In this document: positions 26,325-35,316 of the stretch, in pieces
Layout of the letters: every line of letters begins with the position of its first letter
Position numbering within the stretch: the first letter of the stretch is position 1
Source: Spirochaetota bacterium
Lineage (GTDB): Bacteria; Spirochaetota; UBA12135; COTS27
Length of the DNA: 64,000 nucleotides
Direction of reading: 5' to 3'
Assembly: GCA_013426755.1 (NCBI GenBank)
Contig: AP019861.1
Span: 124,001 to 188,000, forward strand
Position numbers and translations under genes: made by a program
Notes under the pieces: generated by a model
Databases searched by the model: none
What the model saw: the letters and a program-made list of their open reading frames with translations, nothing else
Told to the model about the DNA's origin: nothing

Positions 26325-28760
26325 ATGAAGTTATCACAATTAGAAGAAACTTTGAAAGACAATTTGCGTGAAGTGATGGCTAAGTTGCCGCGTGGGTTTG
26401 TGATCTTTTCTCTGGTGGGGACGGTTGTCCTTGCGGGTGGAAGTGCGTTTATTTTCGCTTCGATTTACAATCTACGTGGTATTAAGAGTCTTGAGCAGTA
26501 CCGTCCGCCCACAATTACTCGTGTTTATGATACGAAGGGAAGACTGATTAGCGAATTTTACAAAGAACGTCGAGAATTGGTACCCTATCGGAATATTAGT
26601 CCGCGTATTATTGAGGCTACGTTGGCGACTGAGGACAAGCGATTTTTTTCGCACCTTGGCATAGACCCGTGGCGCATCGCTAAGGCACTGGTCGTCAATA
26701 TTCTTGCTATGCGTAAAGAACAAGGCGGATCGACGCTCACTATCCAATTAAGTAAATTGCTATTTCTTGACTATGAAAAGACATTTCGACGCAAAGTTAC
26801 GGAATTGTGGTATGGTATTCAGATTGAAAAACAATACTCCAAGCAAGAGATTCTGTCCTTTTATCTAAACGAGCTCAATTATGGACACGGTTCATATGGA
26901 GTGGAATCGGCAGCGCGGTTCTTTTTCAATAAGACAGCAGCAACGGTCAATACGAGTGAGGCGGCATTGTTGGCGGGGATTCCAAAATCGCCCAAGTACT
27001 ACTCGCCGATTCGTTACCGAGAAAATGCAATGCGCCGCCATAAAATAGTCTTGCTCGCCATGGTGCAAAATGGTTACTTAGGCAATACAGAAGCCTATGA
27101 GGTGTATCGCACATTTTGGAATGGTTTCTTGCAGGAATTTAAAAGCAGGACGGATACGTTCGATCAATCCAGTACCGATGAAGCGCCCTATTTCACAGAA
27201 TATATTCGTGAAAAATTAGAAGCGGACTTAGGCGACCACGAACTCTACCAGCAAGGTATCAATGTCTACACAACACTTAATCTAGACCACCAGCGCAGTG
27301 CACGTAAGCATTTGACAGAGGCGATTGCTAAGCAGAACAGGTTTAAAAAGCGAGAAACGAAAGCACTTCCGCTCGAGCTGGTACGAACGGTGGCTATGCA
27401 GGTGGCTGCGGTGGGTGAAACGTTAGGATTGCCGGGACTTATGACGGCTAAGAAGATCACTAGCGAGCTTAGTGAAGAGACGATCGAGGGGCGGGCAAAG
27501 TTAGAATTGCGGCATATTGCTGCTATTACAGGGCTTACGCATCTCTGGCAGCACACGCACAATAAATACGAATCGACAACAACCTTAAATCTTGCTCAAG
27601 ACGCGGCTGAGGGAGCGTTTATTTCATTGGAGCCGAGCAGTGGTTATATTACGGCTATGATCGGTGGTCATAAATTCAATTATTACAACCAGTTTAACCG
27701 CGCTATGCTTCTCAAACGCCAGATCGGATCAACGCTCAAGCCGTTTATCTACTCTATAGCTATGGAGCACGATCTTATCACAGCAGCAACTGTTCTAGAA
27801 GATGTCCCTACTGCGTATAATAAGTACATTCCTAAAAATTATAGCGGACAGTATTACGGACAAGTCCTCGTCCGTGATGCGCTTAAAAAATCAATCAATG
27901 TCCTTGCCATAGATGTGCTCCATCGCACGGGCATTGACGTCATGCGAACGGATTTATCTAAGATCTTTCTAGCGACTACGGTGTCCAAGCAAGACCAATT
28001 ATTCCCCGATGATCTTACCCTAGCCTTAGGAAGTGGTAGTTTTTCACCGCTGGCATTAACGACAGCGTATGCAGTGCTAGCCAATGAAGGCAAAAAAGTA
28101 CTGCCACGAACTATTCGCTACGTTACAGATAACAATGGTGAGATGATAACCAATTATGAAACCGCTTATCTCAATGAAGCAGAAACGCAGCTTATTTCAC
28201 GTGAGACGACGTTTATCATTACGGATATTATTAAAGAGGTTTTTACAGCGGGAGGAACGGCATTTATTCCGAGTTTGGTTGAAAAGTTTAACCACGTTCG
28301 AAAATCGTTTGGTAAGACGGGAACGACTTCTAACTGGACGGATGCCTGGTTTGCTGGCGCTAATAAAGCAATCGCAGCAGTTGTGTGGATCGGCTACGAT
28401 GACAATAGATCATTGGGTTACAATAGAACAGGCGGTGTTGTCGCCGCTCCTGTCTGGTTAAACTTTCAAATCGACGTCGCCAATGATATACGCGTTGATA
28501 GAATCAGACCACCTAAAGGTGTTATTAGAAAGACTATTTGTAAACAATTGGGTACATTAGCGAGTGATGATACATTGCCTGCGGACACTTACGATGAATA
28601 TTTTAAAATTGACACTGTCCCTACCGAGATTTGTGATTACAGACGCCAGGAATTAGACCGCAATGAAGAGTTCAAAACTTTTGCTTCGTCTGAAAACAAA
28701 CTTAAAAGCAGAACATCACTTCAATCTTTAAAAGCAGCGCTCGATGAAGTAGAAAACTAA
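26325..28760 (+). CDS. mrcA: class A penicillin-binding protein 1A (bifunctional)
   Basis: This is a bifunctional peptidoglycan synthase: glycan-strand polymerisation by a GT51 domain and peptide cross-linking by a transpeptidase domain. A membrane anchor is at about 24-48. GT51 motifs are ATEDKRFFSHLG (catalytic Glu near residue 103), QGGSTLTIQL and the later NELNYGHGSYGVESAA. Transpeptidase motifs are GSTLKPF (S-x-x-K), KKSINV (S-x-N) and GKTGTTSNWTDAWFAG (K-T-G), all present. The chosen ATG gives 811 residues; a TTG four codons upstream is also possible, and neither has a strong ribosome site. The stop codon sits within a duplicated 31-bp tract. It faces the DUF2723 gene across the repeat block. 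Confidence 0.95.
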   Translation: MKLSQLEETLKDNLREVMAKLPRGFVIFSLVGTVVLAGGSAFIFASIYNLRGIKSLEQYRPPTITRVYDTKGRLISEFYKERRELVPYRNISPRIIEATLATEDKRFFSHLGIDPWRIAKALVVNILAMRKEQGGSTLTIQLSKLLFLDYEKTFRRKVTELWYGIQIEKQYSKQEILSFYLNELNYGHGSYGVESAARFFFNKTAATVNTSEAALLAGIPKSPKYYSPIRYRENAMRRHKIVLLAMVQNGYLGNTEAYEVYRTFWNGFLQEFKSRTDTFDQSSTDEAPYFTEYIREKLEADLGDHELYQQGINVYTTLNLDHQRSARKHLTEAIAKQNRFKKRETKALPLELVRTVAMQVAAVGETLGLPGLMTAKKITSELSEETIEGRAKLELRHIAAITGLTHLWQHTHNKYESTTTLNLAQDAAEGAFISLEPSSGYITAMIGGHKFNYYNQFNRAMLLKRQIGSTLKPFIYSIAMEHDLITAATVLEDVPTAYNKYIPKNYSGQYYGQVLVRDALKKSINVLAIDVLHRTGIDVMRTDLSKIFLATTVSKQDQLFPDDLTLALGSGSFSPLALTTAYAVLANEGKKVLPRTIRYVTDNNGEMITNYETAYLNEAETQLISRETTFIITDIIKEVFTAGGTAFIPSLVEKFNHVRKSFGKTGTTSNWTDAWFAGANKAIAAVVWIGYDDNRSLGYNRTGGVVAAPVWLNFQIDVANDIRVDRIRPPKGVIRKTICKQLGTLASDDTLPADTYDEYFKIDTVPTEICDYRRQELDRNEEFKTFASSENKLKSRTSLQSLKAALDEVEN

Positions 28761-28807
28761 GGACATTGGTTTTTGTGAAGTAAAAAACTAAGGACATTGG
28801 TTTTTGT
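28746..28807. repeat. 31-bp tandem duplication spanning the PBP1A stop codon
   Basis: Copy one (28746-28776) includes the last PBP1A codons and the TAA. Copy two (28777-28807) follows immediately and differs at one base (GAAGTAAAAAAC against GAAGTAGAAAAC). The 3' end of the gene has therefore been copied into the non-coding side. Confidence 0.9.
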
Positions 28808-28938
28808 TTTGCTCTGCCAGCACCTATTTTACGTGGCTAGGATTTTCTTAGATCAGCGTCCTTAGACCCATGTCTAGTCAATATTTTCTAATCAGTACTT
28901 AATCAATGCTCTTTATGTAATCAATGTTTCTTGTGTAA

Positions 28939-29068
28939 TCAATGTTATTCGTCAATATTCTTCGTCAATGTTATTCGTCAATGTTATTCGTCAATATTCC
29001 TGGTCAATGTTATTCGTCAATGTTCCTGGTCAATGTTATTCGTCAATGTTCCTCGTCAATGTTCTCTG
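28939..29068. repeat. 13-bp tandem repeat, ten copies
   Basis: Ten uninterrupted 13-bp units of TCAATGTTATTCG and close variants (TCAATATTCTTCG, TCAATGTTCCTGG) run from 28939 to 29068, with decayed copies on both sides (TCAATGTTTCTTG, then TTAATG- and ATCAATG-like units to about 29200). Two unit variants alternate, suggesting a higher-order 26-bp duplication. Confidence 0.9.
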
Positions 29069-29369
29069 TTCAGCGTCTGTTTAATGTTAGATCAATGTTT
29101 AATCAAGGTTTCATGAGTATTCTCTATTTAGTACCTAGGCAGTGTTTGATCAATATTTAGTTAGTGTTTGATCAATATTTTTTATGCAGTATTTTTTATG
29201 CAATGTTTTTTATGAAGTGGTTTATTATTTTTTGCTGAGCTTTGATGATTTTATGTGGTGTATATGATGTGTGGTGTGTGTGAGGTGTGAGGTGGGTGCT
29301 GGCTTTATTTTTTAGTGAAGACAGGGTAGTGAAAAGCATGGGCAATTGGGCTATTTCATGGTAGACTAT

Positions 29370-29516
29370 GACAATATAGCCGTACAACAATTATCTATAA
29401 CAATATAGCTGTATGACAATCATCTATGACAATATAGCCGTACGATAATCTATGACAATATAAACAATGCGACAATCTATGACAATATGACAATATAGCC
29501 GTACGACAATTACAGT
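29370..29516. repeat. degenerate ~33-bp repeat array
   Basis: About five imperfect copies of CTATGACAATATAGCCGTACGACAAT occur between 29370 and 29516, with variable spacing of roughly 26-36 bp. They are less regular than the other arrays and look older. Confidence 0.65.
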
Positions 29517-29686
29517 AATTTGGTAATCATAACAATTGAGTCATTTCTAAGATATGATTGATATTAAGATATTCATACACTCGTATATTTATACACGTAT
29601 ACACTTACACACGTATATCATTATTTTACAGGCTAGGTATCATTAAAAATAATAGCACACAATTAAATAATAGCACGCAATTGAAT

Positions 29687-29896
29687 GGCACGCAATCAAA
29701 CAGGTACTCCATAAGTAAGGAATGCATTAATATTTATTATTCGTAAGCAGGAATAAGGCACGCAATCAAACAGGTACTTTATAAGTAAGGAATGTATTAA
29801 TATTTATTATTCGTAAGCAAGAATAAGGCACGCAATCAAACAGGTACTCCATAAGTAAGGAATGCATTAATATTTATTATTCGTAAGCAGGAATAA
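29687..29896. repeat. 70-bp tandem repeat, three copies, directly upstream of ptsP
   Basis: Three head-to-tail 70-bp units start at 29687, 29757 and 29827 with GGCACGCAATCAAACAGGTA. The middle copy has four substitutions, while the outer two are the same throughout. The array ends 34 bp before the ptsP ATG, so it lies in its leader or promoter. Confidence 0.92.
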
Positions 29897-29934
29897 GAAA
29901 GTACAAGGAAATATAAGAGAGTATAAGAAAATGG
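29895..29934. repeat. four 10-bp repeats overlapping the ptsP start
   Basis: The units AAGAAAGTAC, AAGGAAATAT, AAGAGAGTAT and AAGAAAATGG follow one another without gaps. The last contains the start codon of ptsP (29931). The purine-rich units supply the only ribosome-site-like sequence upstream of the gene. Confidence 0.6.
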
Positions 29935-32360
29935 CAGAGCGTGTGGATTATTTTTCTAGGAAATTTGAAAAAAAATTGAAGCTAGAAGAACTCATCGCTG
30001 AAAGTGCGACGGTAGAAAAGTTCCTAAAAAGGGTACTGGAGGTAGTGGCGAATGAATTTCCCGCTCGCGTGGCAAGTGTGTATTTGTGGGATGACGGTGA
30101 GAAGAAATTGCTCCTTACAGCGACGTATGGCCTGAATGCAGAATTAGAACGCAAGGTCAAATTGAAAATGGGAGAGGGTCTTGTCGGGCATACTATGAAG
30201 ACGCATAAACCATTGCTGCTGGCTAAGGCGAGTGCTGATCCACTCTTTTTACCGATTGATGGGCTGGGGGAAGAACGTTATGATGCTTATATGGTTGTTC
30301 CTGTAGAATTTTCTGGCGATAAGATCGGTGTGATGGTTTTACAACGTGAAACAGAGAATGCTTTTACAGAAAATGAATTGAAAGCATTTAAAGAAATAGG
30401 AGCGCAGGTGATGAAGCACCTTAAAAGCGCTGGCTTATTATTGTCTTTGCGTGGCAGTGGAACGACTAGTGAAGAGGTGGATATTGAGGATGGTTCTCTG
30501 GAGGTGGGGTTCTCTGATGCTGAGGACATGTACGGTGTTGCTGGAACCATTGATTCGGATGAATACACCGCACAGGTCAAACATCGATTGCTGCATAGAA
30601 AATTACGCAAACACATGCAGCAGCAGTATGTTTTCATTGCTAAAAAAGCAACAACAGCAACCACACTAGCCACCCAAGGTGAAGGTGTGATCAGATCAAA
30701 ACACGTTTCACTCAGTGATTTCGATACGTTCTTAGGAAAAACAGTTTTAGTAGAAGCCGATTTTGTGAGAGCTGTCAAAAAAACAACCGAACAGATCCGC
30801 AAACTGCAGCTTTCATTGAGTGAACATTTAAGTGAGTGGGCACACAATATATTTGTTGGACATCTGCTCATATTAAAAGATGAAGCCTATACAGGTAAAA
30901 TTCGTAGACGGATAGAAGAAGGGATAGCACCGACTATTGCCGTAACACGCGTCACGCGTGCGTACATGAGATTTTTTAGTAAAAGTAATATCCCATCTAT
31001 TCGTGAAAAAGCGCAAGACATTAAAGACTTAGGCCTTCGGTTGCTTAAAAATCTAACCACCGCTGAAGCCGAACAAGACCTAGAAGAGAACATTAAAGGA
31101 AAAATCCTTATCACCCGCGACCTGTACCCATCGGAATTGATGTTTCTCAAATACCAAGGAGCAAAAGCCGTCGTGCAAGTTTCATCTATCAATGTATTAA
31201 CATCGCATATGTCCTTAATAGCAGGATCATTGAAATTGCCTTTTATGATCACGCAAGACGAGAGTATTTTGCGTGCTCCGTCTAGAGAGAAAGTGCTGTT
31301 AGATTTTGAGAATGAACGCATCTATGTGTGTCCTGCTAGAGACCTTCTCCGTACGTGTATGGCGCGTGAACGTACTAGGGTTAAAGAAGAACGTATTGAT
31401 CCCAAGCGCATTAAAACGCCTACCTACACACAAGACGGTGTTCGTATTAAAGTGCTAGCTAATATTAATCTGCTAGAAGAGACTAGAGAGCTTAAGAAAT
31501 GGGGTACGGATGGAATTGGCTTATATCGGAGTGAATTTCCATTTATGGTGCGTAATACATTTCCTAGTGAAAATGAGCAGTATCATCTCTATAAACGTAT
31601 CATTTCTGCTAGCGGTGGGAAAGAGGTTGCTATTCGTACGTTAGATGTGGGCGGCGATAAAATACTTCCTTATGTAAGCGATCATCAGTTTAATACGAAT
31701 TCTATCTTAGGATTGAGAGCGATTCGCTTTACGCTTAAGTACCGTGAAGTCTTCATCGATCAACTCAAGGCAATATTACGCGCGGCTGTTGGCATGCGTG
31801 TGAAGATCATTTTGCCGCTTATATCATCGCTCGAAGAAGTTCGTGAAGCTAAGCTAGTTCTAGCCGAAGCTAAAAAACGACTCGATCACTTAGGCGAACT
31901 TTATACAGAGGAGTACAGTTTAGGGATCATGGTCGAAGTCCCGTCTGTCGTCTGGATTTTAGATGAGCTGGCAGATGAAGTGGATTTCTTTTGTATTGGG
32001 ACAAATGATCTCGTCCAATACTTGCTTGCTGTCGATAGAAATAACGATATGGTTGCTAATTTTTATTCACATTATCATCCATCCGTATTGCGTATGATCA
32101 AAGCGGTCATCACGGCGGCAGAACGTAATGAAATCCAATGCACCTTATGCGGGCAAATGGGCGAAGACTTGCAGATGATTCCATTTTTACTCGGAGTTGG
32201 GCTCAAACGGTTTAGCGTTAGCTTAGCTAATTACGGATCGACATGCAGCGCTATCGAACAGTATTCTACCCATCAAGCAACCATCATAGCGAACCAATTA
32301 CTTAATGCAAGTCATGTTCGTGAAACTGAAAAAATCCTTCAAGAAAATTTACTTGCTTGA
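29931..32360 (+). CDS. ptsP: phosphoenolpyruvate-protein phosphotransferase with GAF domain (PtsP / enzyme I-Ntr type)
   Basis: This is an enzyme I-type kinase that takes phosphate from phosphoenolpyruvate and passes it to HPr-like carriers. A GAF sensor domain covers about residues 25-165 (VASVYLWDDGEKKLLLTATYG, GEGLVGHTM). A charged linker of about 80 residues follows. The phospho-histidine is H426 in the motif LTSHMSLIAG. The PEP-binding barrel shows DGIGLYRSEF, IRTLDVGGDK, FFCIGTNDLVQYLLAVDR and the catalytic Cys740 in LCGQMGED. GAF-enzyme I fusions belong to regulatory PTS branches linked to nitrogen or potassium status in other bacteria. No sugar permease is nearby. The stop codon overlaps the alternative TTG start of uvrB; the favoured uvrB start is 24 bp further on. 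Confidence 0.93.
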   Translation: MAERVDYFSRKFEKKLKLEELIAESATVEKFLKRVLEVVANEFPARVASVYLWDDGEKKLLLTATYGLNAELERKVKLKMGEGLVGHTMKTHKPLLLAKASADPLFLPIDGLGEERYDAYMVVPVEFSGDKIGVMVLQRETENAFTENELKAFKEIGAQVMKHLKSAGLLLSLRGSGTTSEEVDIEDGSLEVGFSDAEDMYGVAGTIDSDEYTAQVKHRLLHRKLRKHMQQQYVFIAKKATTATTLATQGEGVIRSKHVSLSDFDTFLGKTVLVEADFVRAVKKTTEQIRKLQLSLSEHLSEWAHNIFVGHLLILKDEAYTGKIRRRIEEGIAPTIAVTRVTRAYMRFFSKSNIPSIREKAQDIKDLGLRLLKNLTTAEAEQDLEENIKGKILITRDLYPSELMFLKYQGAKAVVQVSSINVLTSHMSLIAGSLKLPFMITQDESILRAPSREKVLLDFENERIYVCPARDLLRTCMARERTRVKEERIDPKRIKTPTYTQDGVRIKVLANINLLEETRELKKWGTDGIGLYRSEFPFMVRNTFPSENEQYHLYKRIISASGGKEVAIRTLDVGGDKILPYVSDHQFNTNSILGLRAIRFTLKYREVFIDQLKAILRAAVGMRVKIILPLISSLEEVREAKLVLAEAKKRLDHLGELYTEEYSLGIMVEVPSVVWILDELADEVDFFCIGTNDLVQYLLAVDRNNDMVANFYSHYHPSVLRMIKAVITAAERNEIQCTLCGQMGEDLQMIPFLLGVGLKRFSVSLANYGSTCSAIEQYSTHQATIIANQLLNASHVRETEKILQENLLA

Positions 32361-32383
32361 CCATAGCATTCACTGATTTAGCA

Positions 32384-34381
32384 ATGGCATTTAAAATTGA
32401 TCAAACATTTAAACCGTGTGGAGATCAACCGCAGGTTATAAAATCTATCGTAGAAGGGTTAACGGTTGCCAAGCATCGTTATCAAATGATTAAAGGAGCT
32501 ACGGGAACGGGCAAAACTTTTGTCATGGGTAAAATCATTGAAGCGGTGCAGCGCCCAACGTTAGTGCTAGCACATAACAAAACACTCGCAGCGCAGCTAT
32601 ACCGTGAATTCACACAATTTTTCCCAACCAATGCAGTAGAGTATTTCGTTTCCTATTACGATTACTATCAACCCGAAGCGTATGTCGTCAAACGTGATCT
32701 TTATATAGAAAAAGACTCCTCTATCAATGACGAAGTAGATAGATTGCGATTGAAAGCAACAGCGGCGCTCATTGAACGTGAGGATGTGATTATTGTCGCT
32801 TCGGTTTCGTGTATTTATGGGCTAGGTTCGCCAGAACATTATAAAAAAATGTATGTTTTTTTAACAGAAGGCACCATCATTGAACGTGAAGCATTGCTCG
32901 CTCAATTAGTCGATATTCAATATCAGCGCAGTGATGATGTTTTGAAACGGGGTACATTTCGTGTACGCGGCGAAGTGGTCGACATTTATCCTGCTTACGA
33001 AGAAAATATCATTTATCGCATAGAGTTCTTCGGCAATGAAGTAGAAGCACTCAGTATTGTAGACGCCCTCAATCAAAAAAAACTAGAACACCGTACGAAA
33101 ATCACAATTTTTCCTGCCAAGCATTTTATTATGCCAGAAGACCGTATTAAACAAGCCTGTGTCAGAATAGAAGCAGAACTCGAAGAACGGATAGCAGAAT
33201 TGGATGCTATGAATAAACCGCTCGAACGCGAAAGATTGCGGTCGCGTGTATTGTATGATCTAGAAATGCTTAAAGCCGTCGGGCATTGTACGGGAATTGA
33301 AAATTATTCTAGACACCTCGCAGGAAGGGGGCCAAGCTCACGTCCAATGACATTGATCGATTATTTTCCAGATAATTTCCTAGTGTTAGTCGATGAATCA
33401 CACGTCACGCTTCCGCAAGTACGCGGTATGTATGAAGGAGATCGGTCGAGGAAGACGACGTTAGTCGATTATGGCTTCCGTCTCCCCTCAGCGCTCGACA
33501 ATAGACCCTTAATGCAGCGTGAATTTTTAAAAATCTGCAATCAAATGATTTTTGTCTCAGCGACACCAGGTCCTTTCGAATTAGAACATTCCAGTAATAC
33601 GCCCGAATTAATCAATCGCCCGACAGGATTATTAGACCCCGTTATTGAAGTCCGTCCCGTTGAAGGACAAATTGACAATCTTATCATGGAGATCAAAGCA
33701 CGCCTCCGTGCTAATGAGCGTGTGCTCATTACGACGCTCACTAAGAAGATGGCAGAAGAACTCACCACTTATTTGAAAGAACATCGGTTTAAGGTGGGGT
33801 ATATGCATTCTGATGTTGAGACGATCGAACGGGTGGAAATCATTAAGGCGCTCAGACAGGGAATATTGGAAGTGCTCGTGGGTATTAATTTGTTACGCGA
33901 AGGATTGGACTTGCCTGAGGTCTCGTTAGTGGCTATTTTAGATGCCGATAAGATAGGGTTTCTAAGGTCGCAAAGCGCCCTTATTCAGACGATCGGCCGT
34001 GCATCACGAAATATTAATGGTAAAGTACTCATGTACGCCGATAAAATCTCTATTGCAATGGACGGAGCGATCGCTGAAACACAGCGCCGCCGTACCATTC
34101 AAACAGCCTTCAATAAAAAACATGGCGTTATTCCAAAAACAATCATTAAATCCGTAGAAGACATTATTGTAAGAAAACGGCAGGATGATAAAAATACGGA
34201 TGCTTCTAAACCCGCCGCTTTTGCTAGCCAATTTGCTCAAGCTAACTCCACTAAGGACCTTAAAAACCTTGCACGAGAGGTTGACTTTAAAATGCGGCTC
34301 GCTGCAGATAAGATGGAATTTGAAAAAGCAATACAATTTCGCGACCAACTTGCATTGATTCAGGATAAAATTAAACTCTAA
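32384..34381 (+). CDS. uvrB: excinuclease ABC subunit B
   Basis: UvrB is the damage-verifying helicase-fold subunit of nucleotide excision repair. I chose the ATG at 32384 because MAFKIDQTFKPCGDQPQVI is the standard UvrB beginning; a TTG at 32357 would add nine residues overlapping ptsP. Walker A GATGTGKT is at 38-45. The damage-probing beta-hairpin is in YYDYYQPEAYVVKRDLYIEKD, and DESH is the helicase motif II. The C-terminal UVR motif LAADKMEFEKAIQFRDQL, which contacts UvrC, is intact. With 665 residues the length is normal. The last seven codons are part of a 27-bp repeat that continues past the stop codon. Confidence 0.97.
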   Translation: MAFKIDQTFKPCGDQPQVIKSIVEGLTVAKHRYQMIKGATGTGKTFVMGKIIEAVQRPTLVLAHNKTLAAQLYREFTQFFPTNAVEYFVSYYDYYQPEAYVVKRDLYIEKDSSINDEVDRLRLKATAALIEREDVIIVASVSCIYGLGSPEHYKKMYVFLTEGTIIEREALLAQLVDIQYQRSDDVLKRGTFRVRGEVVDIYPAYEENIIYRIEFFGNEVEALSIVDALNQKKLEHRTKITIFPAKHFIMPEDRIKQACVRIEAELEERIAELDAMNKPLERERLRSRVLYDLEMLKAVGHCTGIENYSRHLAGRGPSSRPMTLIDYFPDNFLVLVDESHVTLPQVRGMYEGDRSRKTTLVDYGFRLPSALDNRPLMQREFLKICNQMIFVSATPGPFELEHSSNTPELINRPTGLLDPVIEVRPVEGQIDNLIMEIKARLRANERVLITTLTKKMAEELTTYLKEHRFKVGYMHSDVETIERVEIIKALRQGILEVLVGINLLREGLDLPEVSLVAILDADKIGFLRSQSALIQTIGRASRNINGKVLMYADKISIAMDGAIAETQRRRTIQTAFNKKHGVIPKTIIKSVEDIIVRKRQDDKNTDASKPAAFASQFAQANSTKDLKNLAREVDFKMRLAADKMEFEKAIQFRDQLALIQDKIKL

Positions 34382-34464
34382 TCGACTCAGGACAAAATAT
34401 AACTCTGGTGGATTCAGGATAAAATACAACTCTGGTGGATTCAAGACAAAATACAACTCTGGTG
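34357..34464. repeat. 27-bp tandem repeat, four copies, starting inside the 3' end of uvrB
   Basis: Copies start at 34357, 34384, 34411 and 34438. Copy one encodes the last UvrB residues and its stop (GATTCAGGATAAAATTAAAC...). The next three read GA[C/T]TCA[G/A]GA[C/T]AAAATA[T/C]AACTCTGGTG. Because 27 is a multiple of three, the array could have extended the protein, but the stop in copy one keeps the end fixed. Confidence 0.9.
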
Positions 34465-34809
34465 AAAATATGTGTTGTTTTTATATTGATTTTGCGTTCA
34501 ATCAGTCCCGCGTTATTTATGACCCGATATGAGTATTTTAAACATACAATATAGTGGATGGATAATATATAATGGATTGCTAATAATGGGTTAATAATAA
34601 TGAGTTAATAATGATGAGTTGATAATAATAATTGAATGATGGATAGTAATTTAGTGATTGATAATCATTAATGAGGCGATCAGTCGAACTTTTACAAGTA
34701 AATCTCTAAACAGCTAATTTAATATAAAATTTAGAAGTGATATAAAATAAGTAAATCTATATTTTAATAATGATGAATGGGTTTTTTATAACCAAGAAGG
34801 AAGGCAGAC
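34382..34809. other. gene-free gap between uvrB and ssb
   Basis: After the 27-bp repeats the gap contains AT-rich, degenerate TAATAATGAGTTGATAATGG-like repetition (about 34560-34680). The only clear signal is the strong ribosome site AAGAAGGAAGG just before ssb. I see no terminator after uvrB. Confidence 0.6.
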
Positions 34810-35226
34810 ATGAATCAAGTAACAATTATTGGTCGTATTACGAAAGAGCTGGAATTACGTCAAGTGGGAGGTGATAAAACTCTACTGACGTTCTCTATTG
34901 CATATAATGATTCTTATGGCGACAATGAGCACACGAGCTTTTTTGATATTACGGCTTGGGGCCGCCAGGCTGAGGTGATCGCCCAATACTTTAAAAAAGG
35001 ACAACGCATCGCTGTTGTCGGTCGGCTTAAGCAGGATAGATACGAAGCTAAGGACGGTAGCGGAATGCGCTCACGTGTGAATATCGTTCTGCGTGAGTTT
35101 TCATTTATTGAACCTAAGGGGTATACGGCAGCTGCTTCAGAAGGCGTCCCTCCTTCAGAAGCTCCTATGCAGCAGCAGGAAGCCAATAATCCACCTCTAA
35201 TGGACGATGATGAAGTCCCCTTTTAA
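34810..35226 (+). CDS. ssb: single-stranded DNA-binding protein
   Basis: SSB coats single-stranded DNA during replication, recombination and repair and recruits partners through its tail. The OB-fold spans about residues 1-105 (MNQVTIIGRITKELELR, TSFFDITAWGRQAEV, YFKKGQRIAVVGRLKQDRY). A Gln/Pro-rich linker and the acidic tip DDDEVPF follow; this tip is the usual partner-binding hook. At 138 residues it is slightly short because of a short linker. A strong Shine-Dalgarno sequence (AAGGAAGG, about 34797-34804) supports the ATG. It is followed by convergent murJ across 90 bp. Confidence 0.96.
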   Translation: MNQVTIIGRITKELELRQVGGDKTLLTFSIAYNDSYGDNEHTSFFDITAWGRQAEVIAQYFKKGQRIAVVGRLKQDRYEAKDGSGMRSRVNIVLREFSFIEPKGYTAAASEGVPPSEAPMQQQEANNPPLMDDDEVPF

Positions 35227-35316
35227 ATAGTACACACTTGTAGCGTTAGAACGTTAGAGCATTAGAGCTATAGGGCTACTTGGCTATTATGTTATATGCT
35301 ATATGCTATATATTAT

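Larger units (their letters stand above)
28761..29930. other. 1.2-kb gene-free gap filled with minisatellites
   Basis: This region between PBP1A and ptsP holds, in order, the second copy of the gene-end duplication, a ten-copy 13-bp array, degenerate copies of a GACAATATAGCCGTACGA-type unit, a stretch with TACAC/GTATA alternation, three 70-bp repeats and four 10-bp repeats reaching into ptsP. The small open frames over it (for example 28942-29160) are products of the 13-bp periodicity and not genes. Confidence 0.75.

Noticed and set aside
28931..29160. Small plus-strand frames of 60-70 codons over the 13-bp array
   Set aside because: Their peptides are direct products of the 13-bp period read in three frames. 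They lack any ribosome site and have Cys/Asn/Phe composition foreign to the other genes.
30287..30871. 194-codon minus-strand frame opposite ptsP
   Set aside because: It is antisense to a clear GAF-enzyme I gene, with Cys/Ser-rich shadow composition and no motif.
34004..34456. 150-codon minus-strand frame with NPPELYF repetition
   Set aside because: The repetition is the 27-bp array read backwards, and the rest is antisense to uvrB.
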